Shown here: positions 5,894-12,320 of the stretch, one piece after another
Layout of the letters: every line of letters starts with the position of its first letter
How positions within the stretch are numbered: position 1 is the first letter of the stretch
From: Bacteroidales bacterium
GTDB taxonomy: Bacteria; Bacteroidota; Bacteroidia; Bacteroidales; Muribaculaceae
Reading direction: 5' to 3'
Length of the DNA: 12,320 nucleotides
Assembly (NCBI GenBank): GCA_004557565.1
Contig: SFGS01000069.1
Span: 1-12,320 of the forward strand
The notes under the pieces: generated by a model
What the model was told of the DNA's origin: nothing
Databases searched by the model: none
The model's input: the letters and a program-made list of their open reading frames with translations, nothing else
Program-made: the position numbers and the translations under genes

Positions 5894-6607
5894 ATGCAGT
5901 GTTACTTCATTGACAAGGAATTTGGCAAAGTGGTGGTCACGTTCAGGCGTGGAATGAAAAATGTGAGGTGCCGCTGGCGTGGCAATCGGCTTTACATGTC
6001 GGCTCCTTACGGTATGGAAAAACAGTTGGAGGGCTTGGTTGATGCCGACCGTGATAAAATCCGCGCGCTCAATCATCAGAAAATCACCTTCCACGATGGT
6101 CAGGTGATACCGTGCTTCCACACCACCCTCACCATCAGCACCGATGCCAAACTCACCACCAACTGTGTGGCTCACGGCATCGACCCAGCCGACGGCGTGT
6201 CGCTCTATATGCGTGTGCCAGCCGATTTGGATTTAGAGAGCGATGCGGCGACGCGCGCCCTTTCGAAGGTGATTTCCTTGCTGTTTGGGCGCATTGCCCA
6301 CCGCTATCTGATACCATACGCCCAAAGCGAAGCCGCTCGCCTGGGACTGAAACCTCGTGGCTTCGAGATAGGCAAAGGAACGGTGAAATTAGGGCACTGT
6401 ACGCGAGGCGGAGTGATTCAATTATCACGCCACCTGATGCTCTTGCCCGAACCGCTGGTGCAATATGTGGTGTGCCACGAACTCGCACACCTCACCCACA
6501 TGGACCACTCGCCAGCGTTCCATGCCCTGCTCGACAGTTATCTCGACGGCCGCAGTGCCGAACTCGACCGCCAAATCGCCCATTTCCCCTGGCCCATTCT
6601 CCGGTAG
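5894..6607 (+). CDS. YgjP/DUF45-type zinc metalloprotein (M48-like)
   Basis: A 237-residue protein with the gluzincin-like motif HELAHLTHMDHSPAFH (His195, Glu196, His199, third ligand His205), the signature of the YgjP/WLM-like DUF45 family. E. coli YgjP has been reported as a UTP pyrophosphatase, so peptidase activity should not be assumed. The family usually has a W-G-S-C-type segment before the helix; here the equivalent reads KLGHC, then the expected beta strand (GGVIQLSRHLMLLP). I chose ATG 5894 because GAGGAA lies at 5879-5884 and the protein then starts in family-like sequence. An ATG at 5858, overlapping nadK by 31 bases, is possible. No separate promoter is seen, so co-transcription with nadK is likely. 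Confidence 0.82.
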   Translation: MQCYFIDKEFGKVVVTFRRGMKNVRCRWRGNRLYMSAPYGMEKQLEGLVDADRDKIRALNHQKITFHDGQVIPCFHTTLTISTDAKLTTNCVAHGIDPADGVSLYMRVPADLDLESDAATRALSKVISLLFGRIAHRYLIPYAQSEAARLGLKPRGFEIGKGTVKLGHCTRGGVIQLSRHLMLLPEPLVQYVVCHELAHLTHMDHSPAFHALLDSYLDGRSAELDRQIAHFPWPILR

Positions 6608-6608
6608 C

Positions 6609-6637
6609 GCACCACCCATACATGGGGCTAATGGTGC
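6609..6637. terminator. Hairpin between convergent genes
   Basis: GCACCA (6609-6614) pairs with TGGTGC (6632-6637), and CCCA (6615-6618) with TGGG (6623-6626), making a two-step stem-loop. It begins directly after the stop codon at 6607 and covers the stop codon of the minus-strand gene. No T run follows on either strand, so a role as a bidirectional terminator is only suggested. Confidence 0.35.
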
Positions 6638-7128
6638 ACCAGTTTCACGCAACTTTTGGGAATGTAGAGGTTGTCGTGGCCAGAGGTGAGCATGTAGTAA
6701 TTGCCGTGGCTCTTGTAGGTGTCGGCGATGATGGTGCCGGCTGGCACGGTGTAGAGTTTGCTGCCCACACCAGTGGCGCTTTCCCCACTGAAGTCCTCGC
6801 CGTAGATGGGCGTGGCTTTCTTCGCCACGATGCGCGGACTGCCACCGTTGCACCAAGTTTGGCACTCCAGATATTTGGTGCGCGCATATCCCACCACATT
6901 GTCCTTCTTCACTTTAGTCCAACCGTCCACTTGACCAATCTTTTCGGCGTTGCCCAAGCCGTGGAGCATACCATACACTTGCCCCACCACCTTGCTGCTT
7001 GCCGAAGGGGTGGCACGAATATTCACAAAACCGTCGTCGGAAATGGCATACACGAGGGTGAACACGCGTTGCGCATTCACGAAGCCGCAGATGCAAAGCA
7101 TCAGTGCTATCAATAATCCTTTCTTCAT
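6628..7128 (-). CDS. Exported protein with tandem SH3-like domains
   Basis: A 166-residue protein of unknown specific role. Residues 1-19 form a signal peptide (MKKGLLIALMLCICGFVNA, cleavage before Gln20). Residues about 27-88 are a bacterial SH3 (SH3_3-like) domain: VNIRATPSASSKVVGQV, a turn, then GWTKVKKDNVVGYARTKYL. Residues about 100-165 look like a second, divergent SH3-like unit ending YYMLTSGHDNLYIPKSCVKL. Such domains usually bind cell-wall peptides, but no catalytic domain is attached. I chose ATG 7128 because it opens a clean signal peptide and the promoter-like box at 7160-7167 would start transcription near 7153, almost at the alternative ATG 7155. The gene converges with the DUF45 gene. 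Confidence 0.78.
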   Translation of the reverse strand: MKKGLLIALMLCICGFVNAQRVFTLVYAISDDGFVNIRATPSASSKVVGQVYGMLHGLGNAEKIGQVDGWTKVKKDNVVGYARTKYLECQTWCNGGSPRIVAKKATPIYGEDFSGESATGVGSKLYTVPAGTIIADTYKSHGNYYMLTSGHDNLYIPKSCVKLVHH

Positions 7129-7159
7129 AGGTGTTAGTTTTAATTTGTTTTTCAAAGGG

Positions 7160-7167
7160 TAAAGATA
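7160..7167 (-). promoter_or_regulatory. -7-like element of the SH3 gene
   Basis: On the minus strand this reads TATCTTTA, one base from TAnnTTTG. It would give a leader of about 25 bases before ATG 7128. No good TTTG lies 19-21 bases upstream, so the call rests on one box and position only. Confidence 0.35.
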
Positions 7168-7289
7168 GTGATAATTCGGGAATTAAAGAATATGCCGAGG
7201 CGCGAGTGGGGGTAAATCGGGTGAAAATTTGGTTAAAATAGTGAAAATTCACATTTTCGTCTATAAAATGGGGTGGGTGGTAGTTTTTG

Positions 7290-7322
7290 TTTGTTTCCTT
7301 TGGAGGGGTGTTCGTAATTTTG
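7290..7322 (+). promoter_or_regulatory. Bacteroidota-type promoter of the barrel gene
   Basis: TTTG at 7290-7293, 21 bases, then TAATTTTG at 7315-7322: a full match to TTTG-N19..21-TAnnTTTG. Transcription would begin at about 7327-7330, on top of the first ATG, which favours the ATG at 7345 as the translation start. Confidence 0.7.
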
Positions 7323-7344
7323 CAACATGAAAAAATTCAGAAGC

Positions 7345-10341
7345 ATGAAAAAGTTACTACTGACACTAACCGTGATGTGCTTGGCGTTTGGCGCTCAGGC
7401 GGCTTCCACCCTCAATGGACTGCTGGTAGATGCCAACGACTCGCTGCCGCTGATAGCGGCCACGGTGAAGTTGCTCAAGGCCAACAAAGACAGCACCTAT
7501 GTGATGGGCACTGTCACCGACGGCAATGGGCTCTTCAATCTTAAAGATGTGGCGCCCGGACGCTATGTGCTGAAATGCTCCTATCTGGGCTACGACAACG
7601 CCACACGCCGCGTGACCGTGGAAAAGACCGGTCGCGACGTGAACTTTGGTGCCATTTCTATGAAAATGGAGGGCATTCTCTTGAAAGAAGCCGTGGTCAA
7701 CGGCGTGAAAACGCCTATCACGGTGAAGGAAGACACCATAGAATACAACGCCGACACCTACAAAACTCAAGCCAACGCTGTGGTGGAAGACCTGCTGAAG
7801 CGTATGCCTGGCGTGGAAGTGAGCAGCGACGGCAAGATTACAGCCAACGGCAAGGAGGTGTCGAAAATCCTTATCGACGGTAAGGAATTCTTCAGCGACG
7901 ACCCGAAAATGGCTTCGAAAAACATTCCTGCCGACATGGTGAACAAACTCCAGGTTATCGACCGCAAAAGCGACTTGGCGCGCCTTACGGGCGTTGACGA
8001 CGGTGAGGACGAAACGGTGATCAACCTCACGGTGAAGAAGGGCATGAACAACGGCTGGTTTGGCACCGTGACAGGCGGCTACGGCACCGACGACCGATAC
8101 AGCGGCAATCTGGTGGCAAACTACTTCGCCGACGGCAACCAGTTCACTTTCATTGCTGGTGGCAACAACACCAATAGCCAAAACTTCACCGACGGCGGTG
8201 CCTCGCGCTTCACGCGCTTTGGCAACAACAGCGGTATCACCACCAGTCAAAACCTCGGATTCAACTTCAATGTGGGTTCTAAGGACAGCGAGAAATTCCG
8301 TGCTGGTGGTAATGTGAACTACAACCACAGCGACCGCGACGCGCGCACCACTACCGATCGCCGTTACATTTTTCCCGACTCCACCAGCTACTACAACTCG
8401 GCTTCGTCATCTCGCACCAAGGGACACAACGTGCGTGGCGATTTCCGCATTCAGTGGAAGCCCGACTCATGCAACACATTCGAGTTTCGCCCCAACTTCT
8501 CATTCAACTTCAGCAACAGCGCGAAGGCGGATTCTTCGATGACTCGTGCAGGCGATGTGGCGATGACTCCTGTGAACCGCAGTTTGAGCAGTTACAACAA
8601 CGACGGCAAGGGCTTCGACATCGGTGGTCAGGTGGTGTTCACCCACAAGTTTAAATATCACCCTGGGCGTAGCTACAGTGCACATCTTCGCTACAAATAC
8701 AGCTCCACCAACGAGGACGGCACCACTTACACCCAAAACACCTATTACTTGAAGTCGGACCCCGACGAGACAATCGACCAAATTTACGAGAACCACCGTC
8801 GCACCAACACTATCGCTGGCCGACTGACTTGGACCGAACCTCTGGGCGATGTGAAGAATGTGCGCTACCTCACTTTGGCTTACCGTGGCAACTACAAGTT
8901 TAGCCGCGCCACCAAACTGGTGTACGACATCAATGGCACTCCCTCCCAACCAGTGCAGGGCTACAACCCCAACGACCTGATGGTGGACTTGCTCTCCGAC
9001 CAAAATATGCGCAACTATTTCGAAACCCAATACGGCTCGTATGCGCTCGTTGACGGACAGTTGCTCTCGCAGATTATCAATTACGACTTGGGCGAGGAAT
9101 TGGAGCGTGTGCTCAACGAAAGCCAAAGCAACCGCTTTCGCAACACCTACTACAACCAGTCGTTTGAATTGGGCTTCCGCCAAGTGCGTAAGGCTTACAA
9201 TCTGAATGTGGGCTTCTCGGTCAACTCGGCAATGTCGAAGAGCACCGACTTGATGAACGCCGACCGCAACATCGCAGCTCGCTGGTCGTGGTCGGTGGCT
9301 CCGTTTGCACGCTTCCGCTACAAGTTCAGCAAGACGCGCAACCTCGCATTCGACTACCGAATGCGTGCCAGCGAACCATCGCTCACCCAACTCCAGCCTG
9401 TGGCTGATGTGTCGAACCCGCTCAACATCACCATCGGTAATCCCGATTTGAAAGCCACGTTCTCGCACCGTGTGAATTTGCGATTCAGCGACTTCAACCA
9501 GGTAGCCCAACGCAGCCTTATGGCGATGATTGGCGTGAACTTCACGCAAAACAGCATCATCACCAAAACCACCTACGACGCTTCAACCGGTGGACGCACC
9601 AACACCTACGACAATGTGAACGGTGTGTGGAATGCGATGGCGATGAATATGATTAGCCTCCCATTCGGGGCTTCGAAGGTGTGGTTCTTCAGCAATCACC
9701 TGTTCTCTCGCTATTCTGTGACTAAGGGCTACAACAATGGCGAATTGAACACCAGCGGCACATTCAGCGTGAATGTTTCACCTGGCTTGGCGTTCCGCAA
9801 CTCGGTGCTTGACTTGGAAATCCGTCCACGCTACAGTTTCCAAACCACCCACAACTCTGTGAATGTGGGCAACAACCGCGACATTCACACCTACGGCGGT
9901 ATGTTCAACGGCACATACTCTACGCCCTTCGGGCTGGTGCTGAGCACCGACTTGAACTTCAGCGCCACTTCGGGTATGGCAGCAGGCTACGACTCAAAGC
10001 AGTGGATTTGGAACGCCTCTCTGGGCTACCAGTTCCTCCGTGACCGTACGGCAAGCGTGCAACTCAGCGTGTTCGACATTCTGCAACAGAAAAAGAACAT
10101 CGCGCGCACCGTGACTGCCAACTATATCGAGGACGTGTACACCAACTCGCTTAACCGCTACGCAATGCTCACATTCACCTACCGCTTCACCACATTCTCA
10201 AAGGGCAATCAGCCCACCCAAAAGAACCGATGGGGTGACCGTGGCGACGGCCCAGGCCCAGGCGGACCTCCTCCAGGTGGACGCGGTGGTCGTCCAGGCG
10301 GCCCACCTCCAGGCGGTCCTGGTGGCCCACCAATGTTCTAA
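7345..10341 (+). CDS. Outer-membrane beta-barrel receptor-like protein
   Basis: A 998-residue outer-membrane protein. Residues 1-19 are a signal peptide (cleavage at AQA-A). Residues about 22-109 are a carboxypeptidase-regulatory-like beta-sandwich (GTVTDGNGLFNLKDVAPGRYVLKCSYLGY). Residues about 114-235 form a plug-like domain (VVEDLLKRMPGVEVSSDGKI, then ILIDGKEFF). The rest is a long barrel of alternating strands rich in Asn, Tyr, Phe and Ser, ending LTFTYRF at about 948. This is the build of the OMP_b-brl_3/TonB-dependent-receptor-like family of Bacteroidota. There is no SusD-like partner, so it is not a Sus pair. A tail of about 50 residues follows the last strand and becomes almost pure Gly/Pro with a few Arg. 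ATG 7327 would add six residues and is disfavoured by the promoter position. The ligand is unknown, and TonB dependence is inferred. Confidence 0.85.
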   Translation: MKKLLLTLTVMCLAFGAQAASTLNGLLVDANDSLPLIAATVKLLKANKDSTYVMGTVTDGNGLFNLKDVAPGRYVLKCSYLGYDNATRRVTVEKTGRDVNFGAISMKMEGILLKEAVVNGVKTPITVKEDTIEYNADTYKTQANAVVEDLLKRMPGVEVSSDGKITANGKEVSKILIDGKEFFSDDPKMASKNIPADMVNKLQVIDRKSDLARLTGVDDGEDETVINLTVKKGMNNGWFGTVTGGYGTDDRYSGNLVANYFADGNQFTFIAGGNNTNSQNFTDGGASRFTRFGNNSGITTSQNLGFNFNVGSKDSEKFRAGGNVNYNHSDRDARTTTDRRYIFPDSTSYYNSASSSRTKGHNVRGDFRIQWKPDSCNTFEFRPNFSFNFSNSAKADSSMTRAGDVAMTPVNRSLSSYNNDGKGFDIGGQVVFTHKFKYHPGRSYSAHLRYKYSSTNEDGTTYTQNTYYLKSDPDETIDQIYENHRRTNTIAGRLTWTEPLGDVKNVRYLTLAYRGNYKFSRATKLVYDINGTPSQPVQGYNPNDLMVDLLSDQNMRNYFETQYGSYALVDGQLLSQIINYDLGEELERVLNESQSNRFRNTYYNQSFELGFRQVRKAYNLNVGFSVNSAMSKSTDLMNADRNIAARWSWSVAPFARFRYKFSKTRNLAFDYRMRASEPSLTQLQPVADVSNPLNITIGNPDLKATFSHRVNLRFSDFNQVAQRSLMAMIGVNFTQNSIITKTTYDASTGGRTNTYDNVNGVWNAMAMNMISLPFGASKVWFFSNHLFSRYSVTKGYNNGELNTSGTFSVNVSPGLAFRNSVLDLEIRPRYSFQTTHNSVNVGNNRDIHTYGGMFNGTYSTPFGLVLSTDLNFSATSGMAAGYDSKQWIWNASLGYQFLRDRTASVQLSVFDILQQKKNIARTVTANYIEDVYTNSLNRYAMLTFTYRFTTFSKGNQPTQKNRWGDRGDGPGPGGPPPGGRGGRPGGPPPGGPGGPPMF

Positions 10342-10382
10342 TGCGCACCAAAGTAATAACACTAACATACCAATTCCAATCC

Positions 10383-10412
10383 AAAAAGGCGACCACCCAC
10401 GGCCGCCTTTTT
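10383..10412 (+). terminator. Rho-independent terminator of the barrel gene
   Basis: AAAAAGGCG (10383-10391) pairs perfectly with CGCCTTTTT (10404-10412) around a 12-base loop, 41 bases after the stop codon. The symmetrical A and T runs allow it to work in both directions. Confidence 0.8.
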
Positions 10413-10431
10413 CCGTGCTTAAAAGGAAATT

Positions 10432-10694
10432 AGTGGAAAATTTTTGTGGATAGATTCTGCATTGTTGCCGAATCGTGAATGGAATCAAAAAAACAAAAAC
10501 ATAAAAAACAGCCTTGGAGCAAAGTGGAATGCTTCGCATTTGGCGGTGCGACTGTGCGCTTTGCGTCATTGGAAACGAGTTTCCATGGTCCGCGACAAAT
10601 GGTTGATATCCAATGTGATATTGCGATTATGGGCGGACGTGAAGTATCACGTCCCTACCGGGTTTTGTTTTTGTGCCCCCACAAATTTTCCACT
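10432..10694 (+). repeat. Palindromic MITE-like intergenic element, copy 2 (complete)
   Basis: The only copy with both ends in view. The left end AGTGGAAAATTTTTGTGG (10432-10449) and right end CCACAAATTTTCCACT (10679-10694) are inverted repeats apart from two extra T. Inside, in order: a hairpin AATGC-TTC-GCATT (10528-10540), a hairpin GGAAAC-GA-GTTTCC (10571-10584), a 43-base spacer shared with copy 1 (10592-10634), and a REP-like hairpin GGACGTGA-AGTA-TCACGTCC with CTAC (10635-10658). The left-hand REP of copy 1 is missing. The element lies between two terminators. No clear target-site duplication and no credible protein. Confidence 0.75.
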
Positions 10695-10720
10695 GATCCG
10701 GAATTACCCATATAGAAAGC

Positions 10721-10755
10721 AAAAAAAGGGAGGGGCGTGGTGCCTCTCCCTTTTT
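10721..10755 (-). terminator. Rho-independent terminator of serS
   Basis: AAAAAGGGAG (10723-10732) pairs with CTCCCTTTTT (10746-10755). Four more pairs (GGGC with GCCT, one of them G-T) extend the stem to a five-base loop. On the minus strand it ends in a run of seven T. It lies 19 bases past the serS stop and could also stop plus-strand transcripts. Confidence 0.88.
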
Positions 10756-10774
10756 GGATGTATTGGGGTTGTGA

Positions 10775-12046
10775 TTAGTCGATGATGTCGAAACCAGTGT
10801 ATTTTTGGAGCACTTCAGGCACCTTGATACCTTCAGGAGTCTGGTTGTTTTCGAGCAGAGCTGCCATGATGCGTGGGAGTGCCAATGCCGAGCCGTTGAG
10901 GGTGTGGCAGAGGTGGGTTTTCTTGTCGTCGCCACGATAGCGGCATTTCAGGCGGTTGGCTTGGTAAGTCTCAAAGTTAGATACAGAACTCACCTCAAGC
11001 CAGCGCTCTTGTGCGCCACTCCACACCTCAAAGTCGAAAGTGATGGCTGATGTGAAGCTCGTATCGCCACCGCAAAGGCGAAGAATGTGCCAAGGCAAAC
11101 CGAGTTTGTCGAGCAATCCTTGCACATGGTCCTTCATTTCTTCGAGCGCAGTGTAAGAGTTTTCGGGCTTTTCGATACGCACGATCTCCACCTTGTCGAA
11201 TTGGTGCAGGCGGTTCAAACCACGCACGTCCTTACCGTAACTACCGGCTTCGCGACGGAAGCAAGCGCTGTAAGCGCAGTTCTTCTTTGGGAGGCTGTCC
11301 CCAGGAAGAATCACATCGCGGTAGATGTTGGTCACAGGCACTTCGGCGGTAGGAATCAAATAGAAGTCATCTACTTCGCAGTGGTACATCTGACCCTCCT
11401 TATCGGGGAGTTGACCAGTGCCCAGACCAGAAGCCTCGTTCACCACGTAAGGTGGCTGAATTTCGGTGTAGCCAGCCTTGTTGGCCTCGTCGAGAAAGAA
11501 CTGGATAAGCGCGCGTTGCAGGCGTGCACCCTTGCCAATATACACAGGGAAGCCGGCACCGGTAATCTTCACGCCGAGGTCAAAGTCGATGATGTTGTAT
11601 TTCTTAGCGAGTTCCCAGTGTGGAAGAGCGTCGGCACCGAGATTTGGCATATTGCCGCCCACTTTTTCCACCACGTTGTCTTCCGCAGTCTTTCCTTCAG
11701 GAACACCTTTGTAAGGCACGTTAGGCACCGAGAGAAGCACTTCACGGATTTCACCTTCGATAGCGGAGAGTTTGTTGTCGATTTCCTTGTTGTCGGTCTT
11801 CAAAGCACCCACTTTTTGCTTGGCGTCTTCGGCTTCTTCTTTCTTGCCTTGCTTCATGAGGGCACCAATCTGAGCAGCCATTTTGTTGAGCTCTGCGGCG
11901 TTGTCGTCGCGTTGCTTCTGCATCTGCTTGCGCTGTTTGTCGAGTTCTACCACGCGCATGATAGGTTCGCGACCATCGAATTGCTTAACAGCCAATCGTT
12001 TGATCACTTCCTCAGGATTTTCGTTGATAAGTTGTAGTGTAAGCAT
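10775..12046 (-). CDS. serS: Serine--tRNA ligase
   Basis: A 423-residue cytoplasmic class II aminoacyl-tRNA synthetase that charges tRNA-Ser (and tRNA-Sec where present). The N-terminal arm (about 1-105) is a long antiparallel coiled coil, rich in Lys, Gln and Glu, that grips the long variable arm of the tRNA. The catalytic core shows motif 1 around residues 178-201 (ending EIQPPYVV), the serine-binding TAE (233-235), motif 2 with FRREAG (263-268) leading to LHQFDKVE, and motif 3 LNGSALALPRIMAALLEN (383-400). Motif 3 has ALALPR where many bacterial enzymes have a GLAVGR-type sequence, but the Arg is kept. The length is normal. It is monocistronic with its own promoter and terminator, and it is flanked on both sides by copies of the same intergenic element in direct orientation. 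Confidence 0.96.
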   Translation of the reverse strand: MLTLQLINENPEEVIKRLAVKQFDGREPIMRVVELDKQRKQMQKQRDDNAAELNKMAAQIGALMKQGKKEEAEDAKQKVGALKTDNKEIDNKLSAIEGEIREVLLSVPNVPYKGVPEGKTAEDNVVEKVGGNMPNLGADALPHWELAKKYNIIDFDLGVKITGAGFPVYIGKGARLQRALIQFFLDEANKAGYTEIQPPYVVNEASGLGTGQLPDKEGQMYHCEVDDFYLIPTAEVPVTNIYRDVILPGDSLPKKNCAYSACFRREAGSYGKDVRGLNRLHQFDKVEIVRIEKPENSYTALEEMKDHVQGLLDKLGLPWHILRLCGGDTSFTSAITFDFEVWSGAQERWLEVSSVSNFETYQANRLKCRYRGDDKKTHLCHTLNGSALALPRIMAALLENNQTPEGIKVPEVLQKYTGFDIID

Positions 12047-12070
12047 GTTATCTCTTAATTAAATATCGCA

Positions 12071-12078
12071 CAAAATTA
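12071..12078 (-). promoter_or_regulatory. -7 element of the serS promoter
   Basis: On the minus strand this reads TAATTTTG, a full match to TAnnTTTG, 24 bases before the serS ATG. Transcription would start near 12065. No clear TTTG lies at the expected distance upstream. Confidence 0.5.
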
Positions 12079-12138
12079 CATATTTTTTTCAAGAAATCGG
12101 ATATTAACCCTTAGAAATTAGCTTTTTGATGGCAATTA

Positions 12139-12164
12139 GAGGCGTGAAACACAAAAAACGCCTC
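12139..12164. other. Stem-loop abutting element copy 3
   Basis: GAGGCGT (12139-12145) pairs with ACGCCTC (12158-12164) around a 12-base A-rich loop. The next base begins the AGTGG end of the repeat element. With no T run on either strand it is a poor terminator. It may belong to the element's preferred landing site or be an extension of the element. Confidence 0.4.
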
Positions 12165-12320
12165 AGTGGAAAATTACTGGGGATAGATTATGCATTGTTG
12201 CCGAATCGTGAATGGAATCAAAAACAAAAACCTAAAAAACAGCCTTGGGGCAAAGTGGAATGCTTCGCATTTGGCGGTGCGACTGTGCGCTTTGCGTCAT
12301 TGGAAACGAGTTTCCATGCC
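12165..12320 (+). repeat. Palindromic MITE-like intergenic element, copy 3 (cut by window end)
   Basis: Starts AGTGGAAAATTACTGG and follows copy 2 (10432-10588) almost base for base to 12318. From about position 12183 I count three substitutions and one 2-base A-run indel. It contains the AATGC-TTC-GCATT and GGAAAC-GA-GTTTCC hairpins. The REPIN part would lie beyond the window. Same orientation as copy 2. Confidence 0.75.

Noticed and set aside
6112..7116. Plus-strand open frame spanning the DUF45 gene end and the antisense of the SH3 gene
   Set aside because: It crosses two well-supported genes out of frame, and its Pro/Arg/His-rich translation is typical of a frame artefact.
8500..9549. 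349-codon open frame antisense to the outer-membrane barrel gene
   Set aside because: The plus-strand barrel reading is continuous and family-like. The antisense translation is rich in His, Val and Ala with no recognisable motif.
7345..10341. SusC of a polysaccharide utilisation locus
   Set aside because: No SusD-like lipoprotein or glycoside hydrolase is adjacent, and the sequence resembles the OMP_b-brl_3-type barrel family rather than a SusC with its usual plug signature.
11087..12037. 316-codon open frame antisense to serS
   Set aside because: It is a mirror of the serS coiled-coil and catalytic regions, with no motif and no promoter.
10432..12320. Composite transposon carrying serS between two mobile elements
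   Set aside because: The flanking copies encode no transposase, and serS with its own promoter and terminator is an ordinary housekeeping gene. Independent insertions of a small element are simpler.

Overview
The window looks like chromosomal DNA of a member of the Bacteroidales (Bacteroidota), closest in flavour to Prevotella, Bacteroides or Muribaculaceae relatives; the genus cannot be fixed from this stretch. The evidence is the divergent arrangement of nadK against pdxJ-exbB-exbD-tonB, a large outer-membrane barrel with an N-terminal carboxypeptidase-regulatory-like domain, weak or A-rich ribosome binding sites, and several promoters of the Bacteroidota form TTTG-N19..21-TAnnTTTG.

Layout. 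Positions 1-304 are non-coding repeat DNA. A canonical promoter and a secreted alpha/beta hydrolase gene follow (373-1689). An intergenic stretch of 8-bp-period degenerate repeats and a strong terminator (1693-1888) separate it from a minus-strand operon read from 4729 down to 1911: pdxJ, exbB, exbD, tonB. Divergent from it, across a 280-bp control region, lies a plus-strand pair, nadK and a YgjP/DUF45-type zinc metalloprotein gene (5010-6607). This pair converges on a small secreted SH3-like protein gene (minus strand, 6628-7128). A 998-residue outer-membrane beta-barrel protein follows (plus strand, 7345-10341), and serS (minus strand, 10775-12046) closes the coding content.

How the genes fit together. 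ExbB, ExbD and TonB form the inner-membrane motor that transmits proton-motive force to outer-membrane barrels. The large barrel at 7345-10341 is of the kind such motors may serve, although it is in a separate transcription unit. PdxJ makes pyridoxine 5'-phosphate, NadK makes NADP, and SerRS charges tRNA-Ser; these are housekeeping functions.

The non-coding DNA is the most unusual part. The same modular palindromic element occurs at 42-304, 10432-10694 and 12165 to the window end, with an inverted fragment at 1-41. It has short terminal inverted repeats beginning (C/T)AGTGGAAAA and an internal pair of inverted GTAG-headed hairpins. Those hairpins look like REP sequences (a REPIN, the type mobilised by RAYT/TnpA-REP Y1 transposases). 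The two hairpins of one copy differ by a compensatory base-pair change, and one copy precisely lacks one hairpin. No transposase gene is present, so these would be non-autonomous. I see no CRISPR, tRNA, rRNA, phage or toxin-antitoxin genes.
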